Under the pieces are notes generated by a model that saw nothing but the letters and a program-made list of their open reading frames with translations, was not told the origin of the DNA and made no database searches. Positions 50,499 through 58,637 of a stretch of DNA of 64,000 nt are shown here, piece after piece. How positions within the stretch are numbered: position 1 is the stretch's first letter; each line of letters opens with the position of its first letter. The stretch comes from Amycolatopsis sp. 195334CR (GTDB lineage: Bacteria; Actinomycetota; Actinomycetes; Mycobacteriales; Pseudonocardiaceae): positions 682,001 to 746,000 of the forward strand of contig NZ_JAFJMJ010000002.1 in assembly GCF_017309385.1 (NCBI RefSeq), in the 5' to 3' direction. Made by a program: the position numbers and the translations under genes.

Positions 50499-51184
50499 TC
50501 CTGGCGAAGGAAGGCGCGACCGTCGTGCTCACCTACAACGCGAGCAAGGATGGCGCCGACGAAACGGTGGAGGCCATCGAAAAGTCGGGTGGCCGGGCCT
50601 TCGCGCTCCACGCGGACCTTCTCGACACGGAGTCCATTCCGGACTTGTTCGCGGCGCTCGACCGTGAACTCCTCCAGCGGGGCGGAAAGCTCGATCTGCT
50701 GGTCAACAATGCGGGGAACGCGGGCTGGGGTGGTCTCGTGGACGCCACGCCGGAAAGCTGGAACACCATTTTCGCGGTCCACGCCCGTGCACCTTTTTTT
50801 GTGGTCCAATCGGCATTGAGCCGCCTTGCCGACGGCGGGCGGATCGTCAACATCTCCTCGGCCGCCGGGACGCGGCCGATGCAGGCCGTTCCCATTTATT
50901 CCATGGCGAAAGCGAGCATCAACAACCTGACCCACGCGCTCGCGATGGAGCTGGGGCCGCGCGGGATCACGGTGAACGCCGTGGCGCCGGGGTGGACGCG
51001 GACCGACATGAACGCCGCGGTCCGCGAAAACGCCGGAATGGTAGCGGAAATCGAGGCGGACACCGCGCTCGGACGCTTCGGTGAGGCGTCGGACATCGCG
51101 GAGGTGGTTGCCTTCCTCGCCTCCGACGCAGGCCGATGGGTGACGGCCCAAGTAATCGAAGCCAGCGGCGGTTACCAGCTTTGA
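50495..51184 (+). pseudogene. Short-chain dehydrogenase missing the nucleotide-binding loop
   Basis: From the ATG at 50495, which overlaps the AraC stop (ATGA), the protein reads MILAKEGATVVLTYNASKDGADETVEAIEKSGG and continues as a normal SDR with NNAGNAGWGG, SSAAGTRPMQAVPIYSMAKASINNL (Ser, YxxxK) and APGWTRTDM to the C-terminus SGGYQL. Only the first ~20 residues, including the TGxxxGIG cofactor loop, are absent; the longer in-frame extension is antisense-like arginine-rich sequence. It may still be translated but should not bind NAD(P) normally. Confidence 0.68.
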
Positions 51185-51346
51185 CCGCACCTCCGCGCCG
51201 CCGCCGCGACGTACGCGGGACCGGCCGGAGCAGCCCGACGGCGGGTGGTCCGTCGCGAGGGGAGAGCGGGCGCTGGGACCGTTCCCGAGCCCGTGCGGTG
51301 CGGCGGCCGGAGGTGGCCGCGCTGACCGATGAGCGAGAACGCCGGT

Positions 51347-52204
51347 TCAGGCGAAGGCGCTGAGGAAGGCGTCGCGCGCGTCGGAGGTGCTGTGCTGCGG
51401 CCACAGCGCGTGGAGCGGTACGTGCGCGGGTGGCGTCAGCTCGAGGACGCGGACCGCGTTGCCCGCTGCCGGGCCGGGGTCGGCGGTGACGAAGGCGACG
51501 CTGCCGGTGCCGACCACCGCGGTCACCGGCGGGGTGCCCTGGATCGGGTTGCGCCGCACGCGGGGTTCGAAACCGGCGTCCCGGCACAGGTTGAGCAGCA
51601 GGTCGGTGTAGCCGGACCGGCCGGGCGACCCCCAGACGGTGATCTCCTCACCGGCGAGGTCGGTGAACCGGACCTCCTCCCGCCCGGCGAGCGGGTGCCC
51701 GGCGGCGACGGCGACGCGCAGCCGCTGCCGGGTCAGGGTGGTGCGGACCAGGCCGTGCGCCGGGGTCAGCGCGCGGCCCAGGCCGAGGTCGAGCTCCCCG
51801 TCGAGCAGCTGATCGGTGAGTTCACCCGGGTAGCGCTGGTTGACGTCGGTGACCAGTTCGTCCGGGACGACGCGCAGCAGCGAGATGACCTCGTCGCCGG
51901 TGACGGCCGGGGTGTGCCCGATGCGCAGCCGCTCCGGTTCACCCCGGCCGATCCGCCGGGCGCGCCGGACCGCCGCGCCGGCGACGCCGTGCAGGACGCG
52001 GGCGTCGTCGATCAGGGCCTGCCCGGCCGGGAGCACGGTGACCCCGGTGGCCCCGCGGTCGAGCAGGGGCACGCCGATCTCCCGCTCCAGCGTGCGCACC
52101 GAGGTCGACAGCGCCTGCTGGCTCAGGTGCAGCCGGGCCGCGGCACGGGTGAAGCTGCCCTCCTCGGCCACGGCCACGAGGTGGTTGAGCTTGTACAGAT
52201 CCAC
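51347..52204 (-). CDS. LysR family regulator
   Basis: A 285-residue LTTR. N-terminal wHTH: LNHLVAVAEEGSFTRAAARLHLSQQALSTSVRTLEREIGVPLLDRGATGVTVLPAGQ. The rest is a periplasmic-binding-protein-like effector domain (RIGHTPAVTGDEVISLLR, ELDLGLGRAL, AAGHPLAGREEVRF). It lies 16 bases downstream of an SDR gene on the same strand and is probably co-transcribed with it. Confidence 0.9.
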   Translation of the reverse strand: MDLYKLNHLVAVAEEGSFTRAAARLHLSQQALSTSVRTLEREIGVPLLDRGATGVTVLPAGQALIDDARVLHGVAGAAVRRARRIGRGEPERLRIGHTPAVTGDEVISLLRVVPDELVTDVNQRYPGELTDQLLDGELDLGLGRALTPAHGLVRTTLTRQRLRVAVAAGHPLAGREEVRFTDLAGEEITVWGSPGRSGYTDLLLNLCRDAGFEPRVRRNPIQGTPPVTAVVGTGSVAFVTADPGPAAGNAVRVLELTPPAHVPLHALWPQHSTSDARDAFLSAFA

Positions 52205-52220
52205 CGGATCAGCGTAGGGC

Positions 52221-52976
52221 TCAGCGCGTGGTGTAGCCGCCGTTGGGGAACAGCGTCTGCCCGGTGAACCACCAGCCTTCGGTGACCAGGAACCGGATGA
52301 TCGGCACGATGTCCTCGATCCTGGTCAGCTGGTTGCCCAGCGCCTGCGACCGGTGGAACGCCACCCGTTCGGGGGTCTCCTGCGGGTAGAAGAACGGGGT
52401 GTCCATCGGGCCGGGGGCGACCACGTTGACCGAGATGCCGCGATCGGCGAACTCCTTGGCGGCGGCCCTGGTGAAGTGCTCCAGCGGCGCCTTGCCGCCG
52501 GCGTAGGTGGCGTAACCGTCGGTGAACGCGGCCAGCAGGGAGGTGCCGAGGCTGACGATCCGGCCGTGGTCGGCCAGTCGCCGCCCGGCCTCCTGGATGA
52601 AGAAGTAGGCCGCCTTCGCGTTGATGCCGAACATGCGGTCGTACTCGTCCTCGGTGGTGTCCAGGATCGGTTTGCGCAGCACCATGCCGGTGGTGTTCAC
52701 CGCGATGTCGGCGCCGCCGAAGGTGTCCGCCGCGGTGTCGAACAACCGGCGCACGTCGGCGACGCGGGTGAGGTCGCCCTGCACGGCGACGGCCTCGGAG
52801 CCCGCGCCGCGCACCGCCTCGACGGTCTTCTCGGCGTCGACGGCCGAAGCGTCACCGTGGTAGTGGACGACCACCTTCGCGCCGGCTTCGCCGAGGGTGG
52901 TGGACAGCAGCCCGCCGAGGTTCTTGGCCCCGCCGGCGATGACCGCCACCTTTCCGCGCAGGTTCGGCTCACTCAT
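52221..52976 (-). CDS. Short-chain dehydrogenase
   Basis: A 251-residue classical SDR: GKVAVIAGGAKNLGGLLSTTLGEAG (cofactor loop, with AGGAKNLGG replacing TGxxxGIG), the catalytic Ser in IVSLGTSLLAAFTDGYATYAGGKAPLEHF with YAGGK, and VVAPGPMDTPFFYPQE. The NTTGMVL motif replaces NNAG. AAGGAG lies 5 bases before the ATG at 52976. Divergent from an AraC-type regulator at 53097, its likely controller. Confidence 0.88.
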   Translation of the reverse strand: MSEPNLRGKVAVIAGGAKNLGGLLSTTLGEAGAKVVVHYHGDASAVDAEKTVEAVRGAGSEAVAVQGDLTRVADVRRLFDTAADTFGGADIAVNTTGMVLRKPILDTTEDEYDRMFGINAKAAYFFIQEAGRRLADHGRIVSLGTSLLAAFTDGYATYAGGKAPLEHFTRAAAKEFADRGISVNVVAPGPMDTPFFYPQETPERVAFHRSQALGNQLTRIEDIVPIIRFLVTEGWWFTGQTLFPNGGYTTR

Positions 52977-53096
52977 GATTCTCCTTGGGGTGCGGTGGAT
53001 TCCTGCCGATTTCCACGGTAGGAGCCGGGGGCCGGGACGGGGAAACACAAGATCTGGTTGGGGTCACAAGCACGACTGGTGGGGTAGGTTCTCGAC

Positions 53097-53843
53097 GTGA
53101 GCCTCGAGGTGGCCGGTGGTGTCGAGCAGCGCCCGTCCGAGTCCCCGTACGTCGAGCGCGTCTACCGCGCCGGGGACGTCGCCGGGGCGGTCCCGGCGCG
53201 GATGCGGTCGGTCGCGAACTCGAACTGGGAGCTCGTCGTCTGGCGCGACCGGGGCGAGACGCACGTGGCGGTGCGCGGCCCCGAGACCGGTCCCACGGTG
53301 CTGGAGCTGGGGCGGGGCGAGAGCGAAACGGTCGGGATCATCTTCCGGCACGGTGCGTTCCTGTCTCCGCTGCCGGTGCCGAAGCTGGTCGACACCGCCG
53401 TGTCGAGCCCGCACACCACGGCCCGGTCCTTCGTGCTGCAGGGCGAGGAGTGGGAGACGCCCGCCTACGACAACGCCGAGGTCTTCGTGGACCGCCTGGT
53501 CCGCGCCGGGTTGCTGGTGCGTGATCCGCTGGTCACCGACGTGCTGCGCGGGGACGCGACCACTTTGGTCACGCCGCGGTCGGTGCAGCGGCGGGTGGCC
53601 GCGGCGACCGGGTTGACGCAGGGCGCGATCCGGCAGATCGAGCGGGCCAGGCAGGCCGTGCTGCTGCTGGGCCGCGGGATGGCGGCGGTCGAGGTCGCGC
53701 AGCGGGTGGGGTACCACGACCAGCCGCACCTGGCCCGCTCGCTGACCCGGTTCACCGGCCGGACGGCCTCCCAGCTGCGGCAAGCCGACGGCGACGAGGT
53801 GTTGTCGCTCCTGTACAAGACCGAGGTCGCGGTGCGCCCCTAG
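53097..53843 (+). CDS. AraC-type helix-turn-helix regulator
   Basis: A 248-residue regulator with a ~140-residue N-terminal sensor region (ANSNWELVVWRDRGETHVAVRGPET) and a C-terminal AraC-like domain (VTPRSVQRRVAAATGLTQGAIRQIERARQAVLLLGRGMAAVEVAQRVGYHDQPHLARSLTRFTGRTASQLR). Shares a 120-bp divergent region with an SDR. GTG start at 53097. Confidence 0.87.
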   Translation: MSLEVAGGVEQRPSESPYVERVYRAGDVAGAVPARMRSVANSNWELVVWRDRGETHVAVRGPETGPTVLELGRGESETVGIIFRHGAFLSPLPVPKLVDTAVSSPHTTARSFVLQGEEWETPAYDNAEVFVDRLVRAGLLVRDPLVTDVLRGDATTLVTPRSVQRRVAAATGLTQGAIRQIERARQAVLLLGRGMAAVEVAQRVGYHDQPHLARSLTRFTGRTASQLRQADGDEVLSLLYKTEVAVRP

Positions 53844-53891
53844 GTTTCGTGGTGACGCCGGAACCCCCGGCCCGAGTCCTTGGAGGACGTC

Positions 53892-54302
53892 GTGGCGATC
53901 ACCCAGATCTACATCAACCTGCCGGTCACCGACCTCGAGGTGAGCAAGAAGGTCTACACGGCGCTGGGCGGGACGATCAACCCCGACTTCACCGGCGACA
54001 CCTCCGCCCAGGTGTCCTTCGCCGACGCGATCGTGGTGCAGCTGATGACCCGGGAGACGTTCGCGTCCTTCACCAAGCGGTCCACATCGGACGGTCCGAT
54101 CGAGGTGATCAACGCGCTGGCCGCCGGTTCGCGGGAGGAGGTGGACCGCCTGGCCGACGCCGCGCTGGCCGCGGGCGGCACCGAACCGCGGGAGGCCCAG
54201 GACATGGGCTGGCTGTACAACCGGGCGGTCGACGACCCGGACGGCCACAGCTGGGAGCTGCTCGCCTACAACCCGGACGCGATGAGCGACGGCCGGAGCT
54301 GA
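53892..54302 (+). CDS. VOC (glyoxalase/bleomycin-resistance) superfamily protein
   Basis: A 136-residue vicinal-oxygen-chelate protein: ITQIYINLPVTDLEVSKKVYTALGGTINPDF, VSFADAIVVQLMTRETFASF and DPDGHSWELLAYNPDAM are typical of the phage-associated/'extradiol dioxygenase-like' VOC subgroup. GTG at 53892 follows GGAGG by 5 bases. No catalytic metal triad is obvious, so it may bind rather than catalyse. Confidence 0.85.
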   Translation: MAITQIYINLPVTDLEVSKKVYTALGGTINPDFTGDTSAQVSFADAIVVQLMTRETFASFTKRSTSDGPIEVINALAAGSREEVDRLADAALAAGGTEPREAQDMGWLYNRAVDDPDGHSWELLAYNPDAMSDGRS

Positions 54303-54309
54303 CGCCGGT

Positions 54310-55326
54310 TCAGCGGTTCACCGTCCACATCGGAGCGGTGACGGCCGCCCGCTGCCGGAGGTGCCTGGCGAGCCGGATCAGCAGGTACACCTCCGCGGCG
54401 AGGATCGGCGCGCCGACGAGGGCGGCGGTCAGCGACGCCGGCATCATGAACGCGGTGTGCGAAACCAGGATCCCGCCGAAGAGCCAGATCTGGTGCCGCT
54501 CGCTCCAGTCGGCCGCCGCCTGCCAGCGCCGGACCAGCAGGCCGAACGGAACCGCGGTGATGGCGGCGAACACCAGTCGCAGGACCGGCGGCATCAGGTC
54601 GCCGAACAGCAGGGTGGACCCCAGGCCGAGCGGGAGCAGGGTGGTCAGGAAAGCCATGGTCAGGTACAGGGACACCAAGCCGACCACGCCCGGCCGTGGC
54701 GCGGTCCTGGCCACCTGACGGCGGCCGGTGGCGCGGCGCCGGGGCAGGACCACCAGCGCGAGCAACCCGAGTGCGACGATGAGCGCGAGGAACACCACCG
54801 TCTGGCCCCACGGGGTCTGGTACCCCGGATCCTGCGTCGCGGAAATGAGGAAGCGGAGCCCGAACACCCCCACGACCGCCAGCAGGGCGGCGCCGAGCAA
54901 ACCCCTCTTGCTCAGGTACGGCCGGGCCCGCTGGGCCGGGAAGAGCAGGTTGACCAGGCCGATCGGCACCAGGACGCTGAGCACGACGTGCACGCCGATC
55001 TGCGACTCCCAGTACGTCCAGTTCACGCCGAGCGCGCGCAGTCCCCAGTCGGCGGCACCGTACATCTCGGGGCTCGTCAGCGCCTGCAGGCCGAGGCCGT
55101 CTTCGGTGATCTGGTAGGCCACGCCCAGCAGCACCAGGCTCGGCCAGCCGCCGCCGGTCCGCACCACCGCCTCGCGGATCACCAGCACCCCGGCCCCGTA
55201 CATCACCATGAGCAAGGGCAGGAGCAGCCAGGTGAACGGCACCGCGACCGCGGTGAACGTCAGTTCCGCGCACACCGTGGTCAGCAGGGTCAGCGCCCAG
55301 GGCGCGCGGTTCCTGAATAGGGTCAT
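54310..55326 (-). CDS. Multi-pass membrane protein of unknown function
   Basis: A 338-residue hydrophobic protein with about nine or ten predicted helices (LTFTAVAVPFTWLLLPLLMVMYGAGVLVIREAVV; IGVHVVLSVLVPIGLVNLLF; GLLGAALLAVVGVFGLRFL; VVFLALIVALGLLALVVLP). The motif VIREAVVRTGGGWPSLVLLGVAYQITEDGL between helices 2 and 3 may mark the family, which I cannot name. Last gene of a four-gene operon that begins with the desaturase. Confidence 0.75.
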   Translation of the reverse strand: MTLFRNRAPWALTLLTTVCAELTFTAVAVPFTWLLLPLLMVMYGAGVLVIREAVVRTGGGWPSLVLLGVAYQITEDGLGLQALTSPEMYGAADWGLRALGVNWTYWESQIGVHVVLSVLVPIGLVNLLFPAQRARPYLSKRGLLGAALLAVVGVFGLRFLISATQDPGYQTPWGQTVVFLALIVALGLLALVVLPRRRATGRRQVARTAPRPGVVGLVSLYLTMAFLTTLLPLGLGSTLLFGDLMPPVLRLVFAAITAVPFGLLVRRWQAAADWSERHQIWLFGGILVSHTAFMMPASLTAALVGAPILAAEVYLLIRLARHLRQRAAVTAPMWTVNR

Positions 55327-55366
55327 CGGTTCCCCTCGTTCGGTCGAATTCGGTGTCGTGGCGGGA

Positions 55367-56767
55367 TCAGCGCGCTTCGTGCGCGTGCAGGAGTTCTTCG
55401 AGCTTCGCGTTCTGCGCTCGCGCCATGGCCACGCCCTGCTGCTCGAAGGCGGCCCGTTCGGCCGGGTCTTCCGGCATCGGCGGGGCGATGTCCGGGTGCA
55501 ACCGCGAGGTCCGCATCCAGGCGCCGATGTCCGCGTTGCCCGCCCAGCGCAGCTGTTCCGCGTTCGCCGAAATCGCGAACCGGAGCCAGTCCGCGTCGGT
55601 TTTCGGGTTCGGCGTGACGGGGCAGAGCGCGTTCTTCTCGGCCTCGTCCGGGTAGGCCGCTTCCACGTGCGCGATGAGGGCGGCGCTGAAGACCGGTTGG
55701 CACACGCGAACCGACTGCAGCGTGATCAGTCCACCTTGGAAGATCGGGACGACGGGGAGCTGCTTGACGGCGTCGGCGGTGCAGTCCACGTGCAGCACGC
55801 GCGGACCGGTCGGGACCGTGCCGCCATCGAGTTCGATCTCCGTCTCGCTGATGCGTTTCACCCGGCCGAAGCGGACGACGTTGTCGATCTTGCGCAGCTG
55901 TTCGAGTTCCGCCCGCGAGACGGTCGCGCAGCGGAACGCCGTCGGCCGGTCGTCCGGCGAGATCCTCAGCACCGCGCCCACGGCTTCGAGCCGGGTGAAG
56001 AGGTCGGGTACGGATTCGGCCCCCATGATGGCTTCGTGCTTGGCGCCGTACTCCTTGGCGATGTCCTCGGCCTGGCGAAGGGGGAGCGGCTGCACCGTGG
56101 CCCGGTCGATGAGCCAGGGGGCGCGGGGCATGATCCAGGTCAGGTCCGCTGGGGCGACGCCATGCTCCAGCAGCCAGAGGCAGGCGTCGATCCCGGTTTT
56201 GCCCGCACCGACGACGACGTACCGGTCGTGGGGTTCGCGCACGGCGGGCAGTTCGTTCGGCGGGACAACGGGAATGCCGGGTGCCACCGGGAACTCCGGC
56301 GCTCGCATGGCGGGCACCGTCACGCTCTGGTACGTGGTGTCCACGATCTTCCGGCGCACCTTCACCTGGTATTCCTTGCCGGAGGTGGTCAGGTGGAACC
56401 GCCCGCCGCCCTGGTACTCGGCCATCGGGAAGTAGGAAACCCGGCCGCTCGGCAGGAACGTCTGCCGCATGACCTGGTCGAAGTAGCCGCAGATCTCCGC
56501 CGCGCCGGCCAGTTCGTAGAGCCCGGCGTTCCAGCCGGTCCGGTCGACCCGGTTCTCGCCGAGCGGGCGGGAGTTCACGCCGTACATGGCGGAGGGCTGG
56601 TGCAGCCGCACGTAGGGGTAGGCGATGGTCCAGTGCCCGCCCGGCTGGTGGTAGCGGTCGACGATGGTCACGGTCGCGGAGGATTCGGTCAGCAGGGTGT
56701 CCACGAAGGCCATCGCCGTCGCGCCCGCGCCGATCACCAGGTAGTCGGTTTCGATCTCGGTCACCAT
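55367..56767 (-). CDS. FAD/NAD(P)-dependent flavoprotein, monooxygenase-like
   Basis: A 466-residue two-dinucleotide-binding protein. FAD site DYLVIGAGATAMAFVDTLL with VDRYHQPGGHW; second Rossmann site YVVVGAGKTGIDACLWLLEHG for NADPH; PMAEYQGGGRFHL and HVDCTADAVKQLP follow. It resembles flavin-containing monooxygenase-type oxidoreductases but lacks a clear FxGxxxH(Y) Baeyer-Villiger/FMO fingerprint. Substrate unknown. It lies between GPP34 and the membrane protein in the operon. Confidence 0.82.
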   Translation of the reverse strand: MVTEIETDYLVIGAGATAMAFVDTLLTESSATVTIVDRYHQPGGHWTIAYPYVRLHQPSAMYGVNSRPLGENRVDRTGWNAGLYELAGAAEICGYFDQVMRQTFLPSGRVSYFPMAEYQGGGRFHLTTSGKEYQVKVRRKIVDTTYQSVTVPAMRAPEFPVAPGIPVVPPNELPAVREPHDRYVVVGAGKTGIDACLWLLEHGVAPADLTWIMPRAPWLIDRATVQPLPLRQAEDIAKEYGAKHEAIMGAESVPDLFTRLEAVGAVLRISPDDRPTAFRCATVSRAELEQLRKIDNVVRFGRVKRISETEIELDGGTVPTGPRVLHVDCTADAVKQLPVVPIFQGGLITLQSVRVCQPVFSAALIAHVEAAYPDEAEKNALCPVTPNPKTDADWLRFAISANAEQLRWAGNADIGAWMRTSRLHPDIAPPMPEDPAERAAFEQQGVAMARAQNAKLEELLHAHEAR

Positions 56768-56798
56768 TTCTTGGTCCTTTCGTTGGGGTTGCGGAGGT

Positions 56799-57437
56799 TC
56801 AGCCGCTGCTCGAAGCGGCGGCCATCGCGGCGATGGCCGCCTGGGTCCGGACGATCGCCTTGCGCACCGCGGGGCTGACGGACTGGCCCTTCGCGATCTC
56901 GGCCATGCGCCGCCGGACCTGCTTGCGTTCGCCGGTGGGCACCGCGCGGCGCCACAGCTTCGCGGCGTGCAGCACGCCGATCAACGCGGCGGTGCGCTCG
57001 TCCGGCGTTCGCCCGTTGAGGACGGTTCCGGTCAGCCTGGCGCGGACCTCGGCCTCGGCCGCCCCTTCGCCCGCCGGGTAGCGGTGCGCCGGGAGCACGC
57101 CGAGCAGCCAGGTCCGCTTCTGCTGGAGCACGCCGCGTTCGACGAGCGCGGCGATGGTGCGGCCCGGTGCGCCGTGGCGCGTGCGGCGCAGCAGTTTCGG
57201 GACCTTCACCCCATCGGCCCCGGTGAGCACCGCGTCCAGGTGCCCGACCCCGGTCGGGGCCGGATCCAGCACGGTGACGAGGTCGTCCTCGGCCACCGCG
57301 ATCCGCTGGGTGAGGGCCAGTTCGACGATGGCCGCCCCGGCCACCGCCCAGTCGAGGCCGAGGCGTGCCTTGCCTCCGCCGGTCTGGTCGTCGAGGGCGA
57401 TCAGGACGACCTCTTCGGCAACGGTGAGTTCCGGCAC
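56799..57437 (-). CDS. GPP34 (Golgi phosphoprotein 3-like) family protein
   Basis: A 212-residue GPP34-domain protein: LTVAEEVVLIALDDQTGGGKARLGLDWAVAGAAIVELAL, then VPKLLRRTRHGAPGRTIAALVERGVLQQKRTWLLGVLPAHRYPAGE. The eukaryotic homologue binds phosphatidylinositol-4-phosphate; bacterial members are numerous in actinomycetes with unknown role, presumably at the membrane surface. GTG at 57437 has AAGGGAG 7 bases upstream. It sits 14 bases after the desaturase. Confidence 0.87.
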   Translation of the reverse strand: MPELTVAEEVVLIALDDQTGGGKARLGLDWAVAGAAIVELALTQRIAVAEDDLVTVLDPAPTGVGHLDAVLTGADGVKVPKLLRRTRHGAPGRTIAALVERGVLQQKRTWLLGVLPAHRYPAGEGAAEAEVRARLTGTVLNGRTPDERTAALIGVLHAAKLWRRAVPTGERKQVRRRMAEIAKGQSVSPAVRKAIVRTQAAIAAMAAASSSG

Positions 57438-57451
57438 CGTGTTCTCCCTTC

Positions 57452-58477
57452 TCACTCGGCGGCGCGCAACGGGGCGCCGGCGTGGTGGAGGTGCCGCAGC
57501 GCCTGCCGGTAGGAATCCAGCAGGCCCGTTTCGTGGTACGGCACCCCGATTTCCGCGCAGTACGCCCGCACCACCGGTGCCGCGAGGCGCAGGTTCGGCG
57601 AGGGCATGCTGGGAAAGAGGTGGTGCTCGATCTGGTGATTCAGCCCGCCGAGCGCGTGGTCGACGAACCGGCCGCCGCGCACGTTCCGCGAGGTCAGCAC
57701 CTGCCTGCGCAGGAAGTCCGGGCGCTCGTCGCCGCTGAACAGGGGCATGCCCTTGTGGTTGGGCGCGAAGATCGAGCCCAGGTAGATGCCCCACAGGCCC
57801 TGGTGCACCACGACGAAGACCAGCGCCTTCTCCACCGGCAGCACGGTGAAGACCGCGCCGGAGTACCCGGCGAAGTGCGCGGCGAGCAGGCTCGCTTCGA
57901 GGACCCGGTGCTTCGTCTTCGGCCGGAGAACCGCGCGGATGCCGGAGTAGTGCAGGTTCCAGCCTTCGAGCGTGAGCAGCGGGAAGAACAGGAACGCCTG
58001 CCACTTCCCGATGAATCGGGGGAGCCCGCGGCTGGCCCTGGCCTGGCCCTTCGACCAGACCAGGATGTCCGGATCGACGTCGGGATCGAGTTCGGTGTGG
58101 TTCGGGTTGGCGTGGTGGCGGGTGTGCTTGTCCATCCACCAGCCGTAACTCATGCCGATCGCGAGGTTCCCGGCCAGCCTGCCCGCCACCTCGCTCGGCT
58201 TCCTGGTGCGGAACACCTGGCGGTGGGCCAGATCGTGGGCCACCAGGGCGATCTGTCCGAACACGACGGCGAGCAGCGCGGCGACCGCCAGCTGCCACCA
58301 CGAATCGCCGAGCCGGGCGAAGGCCACCCAGCCGCCGGCGAACAACAGGGCGACGGCGCCGAGTCTGACCCCGTAGTACATCGGGCGCCGGTCGAGCAGG
58401 CCGAGCACGGAGATGCGGTGGGACAGGTGCGCGAAATCGCTCGCGGTTCGCGCCGGCCGGGGTGCGCTGCGGTGCAT
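57452..58477 (-). CDS. Membrane fatty acid desaturase
   Basis: A 341-residue acyl-lipid desaturase with three histidine boxes: HDLAH (81-85), HTRHH (118-122) and HQIEHH near 288, the last of Q/HxxHH front-end type. Membrane helices flank the boxes (ALLFAGGWVAFARL, LAVAALLAVVFGQIALVA). No cytochrome b5 domain is fused. First gene of the four-gene operon; its upstream region carries tandem TACAGTGTA repeats that suggest TetR-type control by the divergent chimeric regulator. Confidence 0.92.
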   Translation of the reverse strand: MHRSAPRPARTASDFAHLSHRISVLGLLDRRPMYYGVRLGAVALLFAGGWVAFARLGDSWWQLAVAALLAVVFGQIALVAHDLAHRQVFRTRKPSEVAGRLAGNLAIGMSYGWWMDKHTRHHANPNHTELDPDVDPDILVWSKGQARASRGLPRFIGKWQAFLFFPLLTLEGWNLHYSGIRAVLRPKTKHRVLEASLLAAHFAGYSGAVFTVLPVEKALVFVVVHQGLWGIYLGSIFAPNHKGMPLFSGDERPDFLRRQVLTSRNVRGGRFVDHALGGLNHQIEHHLFPSMPSPNLRLAAPVVRAYCAEIGVPYHETGLLDSYRQALRHLHHAGAPLRAAE

Positions 58478-58495
58478 GATCGTCCAAACCAGGTT

Positions 58496-58531
58496 GCGTA
58501 CAGTGTATTGATCTGCCGCGTACAGTGTATT
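58496..58531. promoter_or_regulatory. Tandem TACAGTGTA operators
   Basis: GCGTACAGTGTATT occurs at 58496-58509 and 58518-58531, exactly 22 bp apart. Each contains TACA-G-TGTA dyad symmetry, a form known for TetR-type operators. The copies lie 19 and 41 bases upstream of the desaturase ATG. Confidence 0.75.
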
Positions 58532-58598
58532 AGGACACCGGAGCCGGTCAACAGATTCGGCTTGTATGGGAAGAAAAAGTGCACTAGTGTGGTTAAAA

Positions 58599-58610
58599 TG
58601 AACTAGTTCA
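58599..58610. promoter_or_regulatory. TGAACTAGTTCA palindrome, GntR-type operator
   Basis: A 12-bp perfect palindrome with an ACTAGT core, 28 bases before the GTG of the GntR-TetR gene, next to an imperfect related GTGCACTAGTGT at 58579-58590. Likely autoregulatory site for the GntR half. Confidence 0.6.
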
Positions 58611-58637
58611 CTTGGGCACGGGATCAGGAGGTACGCG

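Noticed and set aside
51185..51346. Possible gene or RNA between the truncated SDR and the LysR gene
   Set aside because: Only short arginine-rich frames and a weak long-range GCACCTCCG/CGGAGGTG complement; nothing supportable.
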